A DNA stretch of 64,000 nt from the NCBI RefSeq assembly GCF_006402735.1, contig NZ_CP017174.1, positions 3,971,001 through 4,035,000 on the forward strand, written 5' to 3'. How positions within the stretch are numbered: the first letter of the stretch is position 1; each line of letters begins with the position of its first letter. Under the pieces are notes generated by a model, which saw nothing but the letters and a program-made list of their open reading frames with translations, had not been told where the DNA came from and ran no database searches. Source of the DNA: Myxococcus xanthus. Its GTDB lineage: Bacteria; Myxococcota; Myxococcia; Myxococcales; Myxococcaceae. The translations under genes and the position numbers were made by a program. Shown here one piece after another: positions 63,856 through 64,000 of the stretch.

Positions 63856-64000
63856 TTACGCTTCGATGCCGAATGCCATGCGTGCCTTTGCGTTGCGCGC
63901 GGACGTCTCCAGCCGCCGCTGGAAGCGGGTCTCGACCCTGTTCATCCGCTCATCGGGTTCAAAGGTCGTGTCGGAGAGGGCCTCCGCCACCCAAGGCTCG
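63856..64000 (-). CDS. C-terminal part of an unidentified gene, cut by the window edge
   Basis: The last 47 codons are in the window: EPWVAEALSDTTFEPDERMN followed by RVETRFQRRLETSARNAKAR and MAFGIEA. It is upstream of the LysM gene with an 18-base gap, so it is probably in the same operon. No family can be assigned. Confidence 0.6.
   Translation of the reverse strand, partial: EPWVAEALSDTTFEPDERMNRVETRFQRRLETSARNAKARMAFGIEA

Overview
The window is about 70% GC with densely packed genes and GTG/ATG starts behind purine-rich ribosome binding sites. The gene content points to a myxobacterium, most likely Myxococcaceae (Myxococcus or Corallococcus): a CorE-like ECF sigma factor with a cysteine-rich tail, an NtrC-type copper-associated two-component pair, a RecG with a long N-terminal extension, and FHA and zinc-ribbon proteins. 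This assignment rests on gene content, not on a database search.

Layout. (1) 0.1-23 kb is mostly housekeeping DNA: a desaturase, a TonB-like operon, peptide deformylase, thioesterase, RNase Z-like hydrolase, flavin monooxygenase, two tandem DUF4139 proteins, an M15 peptidase, an alkyltransferase-like protein, FHA, GreA, RecG, Pcm, a zinc-ribbon protein translationally coupled to threonine synthase, RibBA with a damaged RibA half, and thymidylate kinase. (2) 23.2-44.4 kb is a large copper-resistance island: two P1B ATPases, three multicopper oxidases, two TolC-type outer membrane proteins, two cupredoxins, a CopZ-like chaperone, His-rich and CPMHP-type metal-binding proteins, a DUF305 protein, a beta-propeller, a histidine kinase/sigma-54 activator pair and a CorE-type sigma factor. 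(3) 44.5-55.8 kb is a patchwork of accessory genes and gene relics: a LysR/oxidoreductase/hydrolase group, fragments of an SDR and a hydrolase, an IS256-type transposase relic, a block resembling actinobacterial DNA (ArsR, SRPBCC, broken RibD-like reductase), and a frameshifted lipase. (4) 56-64 kb holds an M28 peptidase, a secreted protein, a giant protein with nine IPT/TIG repeats and a phospholipase D module, and a LysM/peptidoglycan-binding protein, possibly an export or effector locus.

The most notable result is a readable regulatory code in the copper island. A TGTAA-N17-CGTC element, with a spacer of exactly 17 bases, occurs upstream of both putative CorE-type operons, the chaperone gene and the second P1B ATPase, with a near match before the first ATPase. 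A separate 19-bp palindrome, TGTRACC-N5-GGTCACA, occurs in five intergenic regions of the other half, and two of these also carry good sigma-54 -24/-12 promoters. This suggests that one copper island is divided between an ECF sigma factor and a sigma-54 activator, with the two ATPase promoters reading both.
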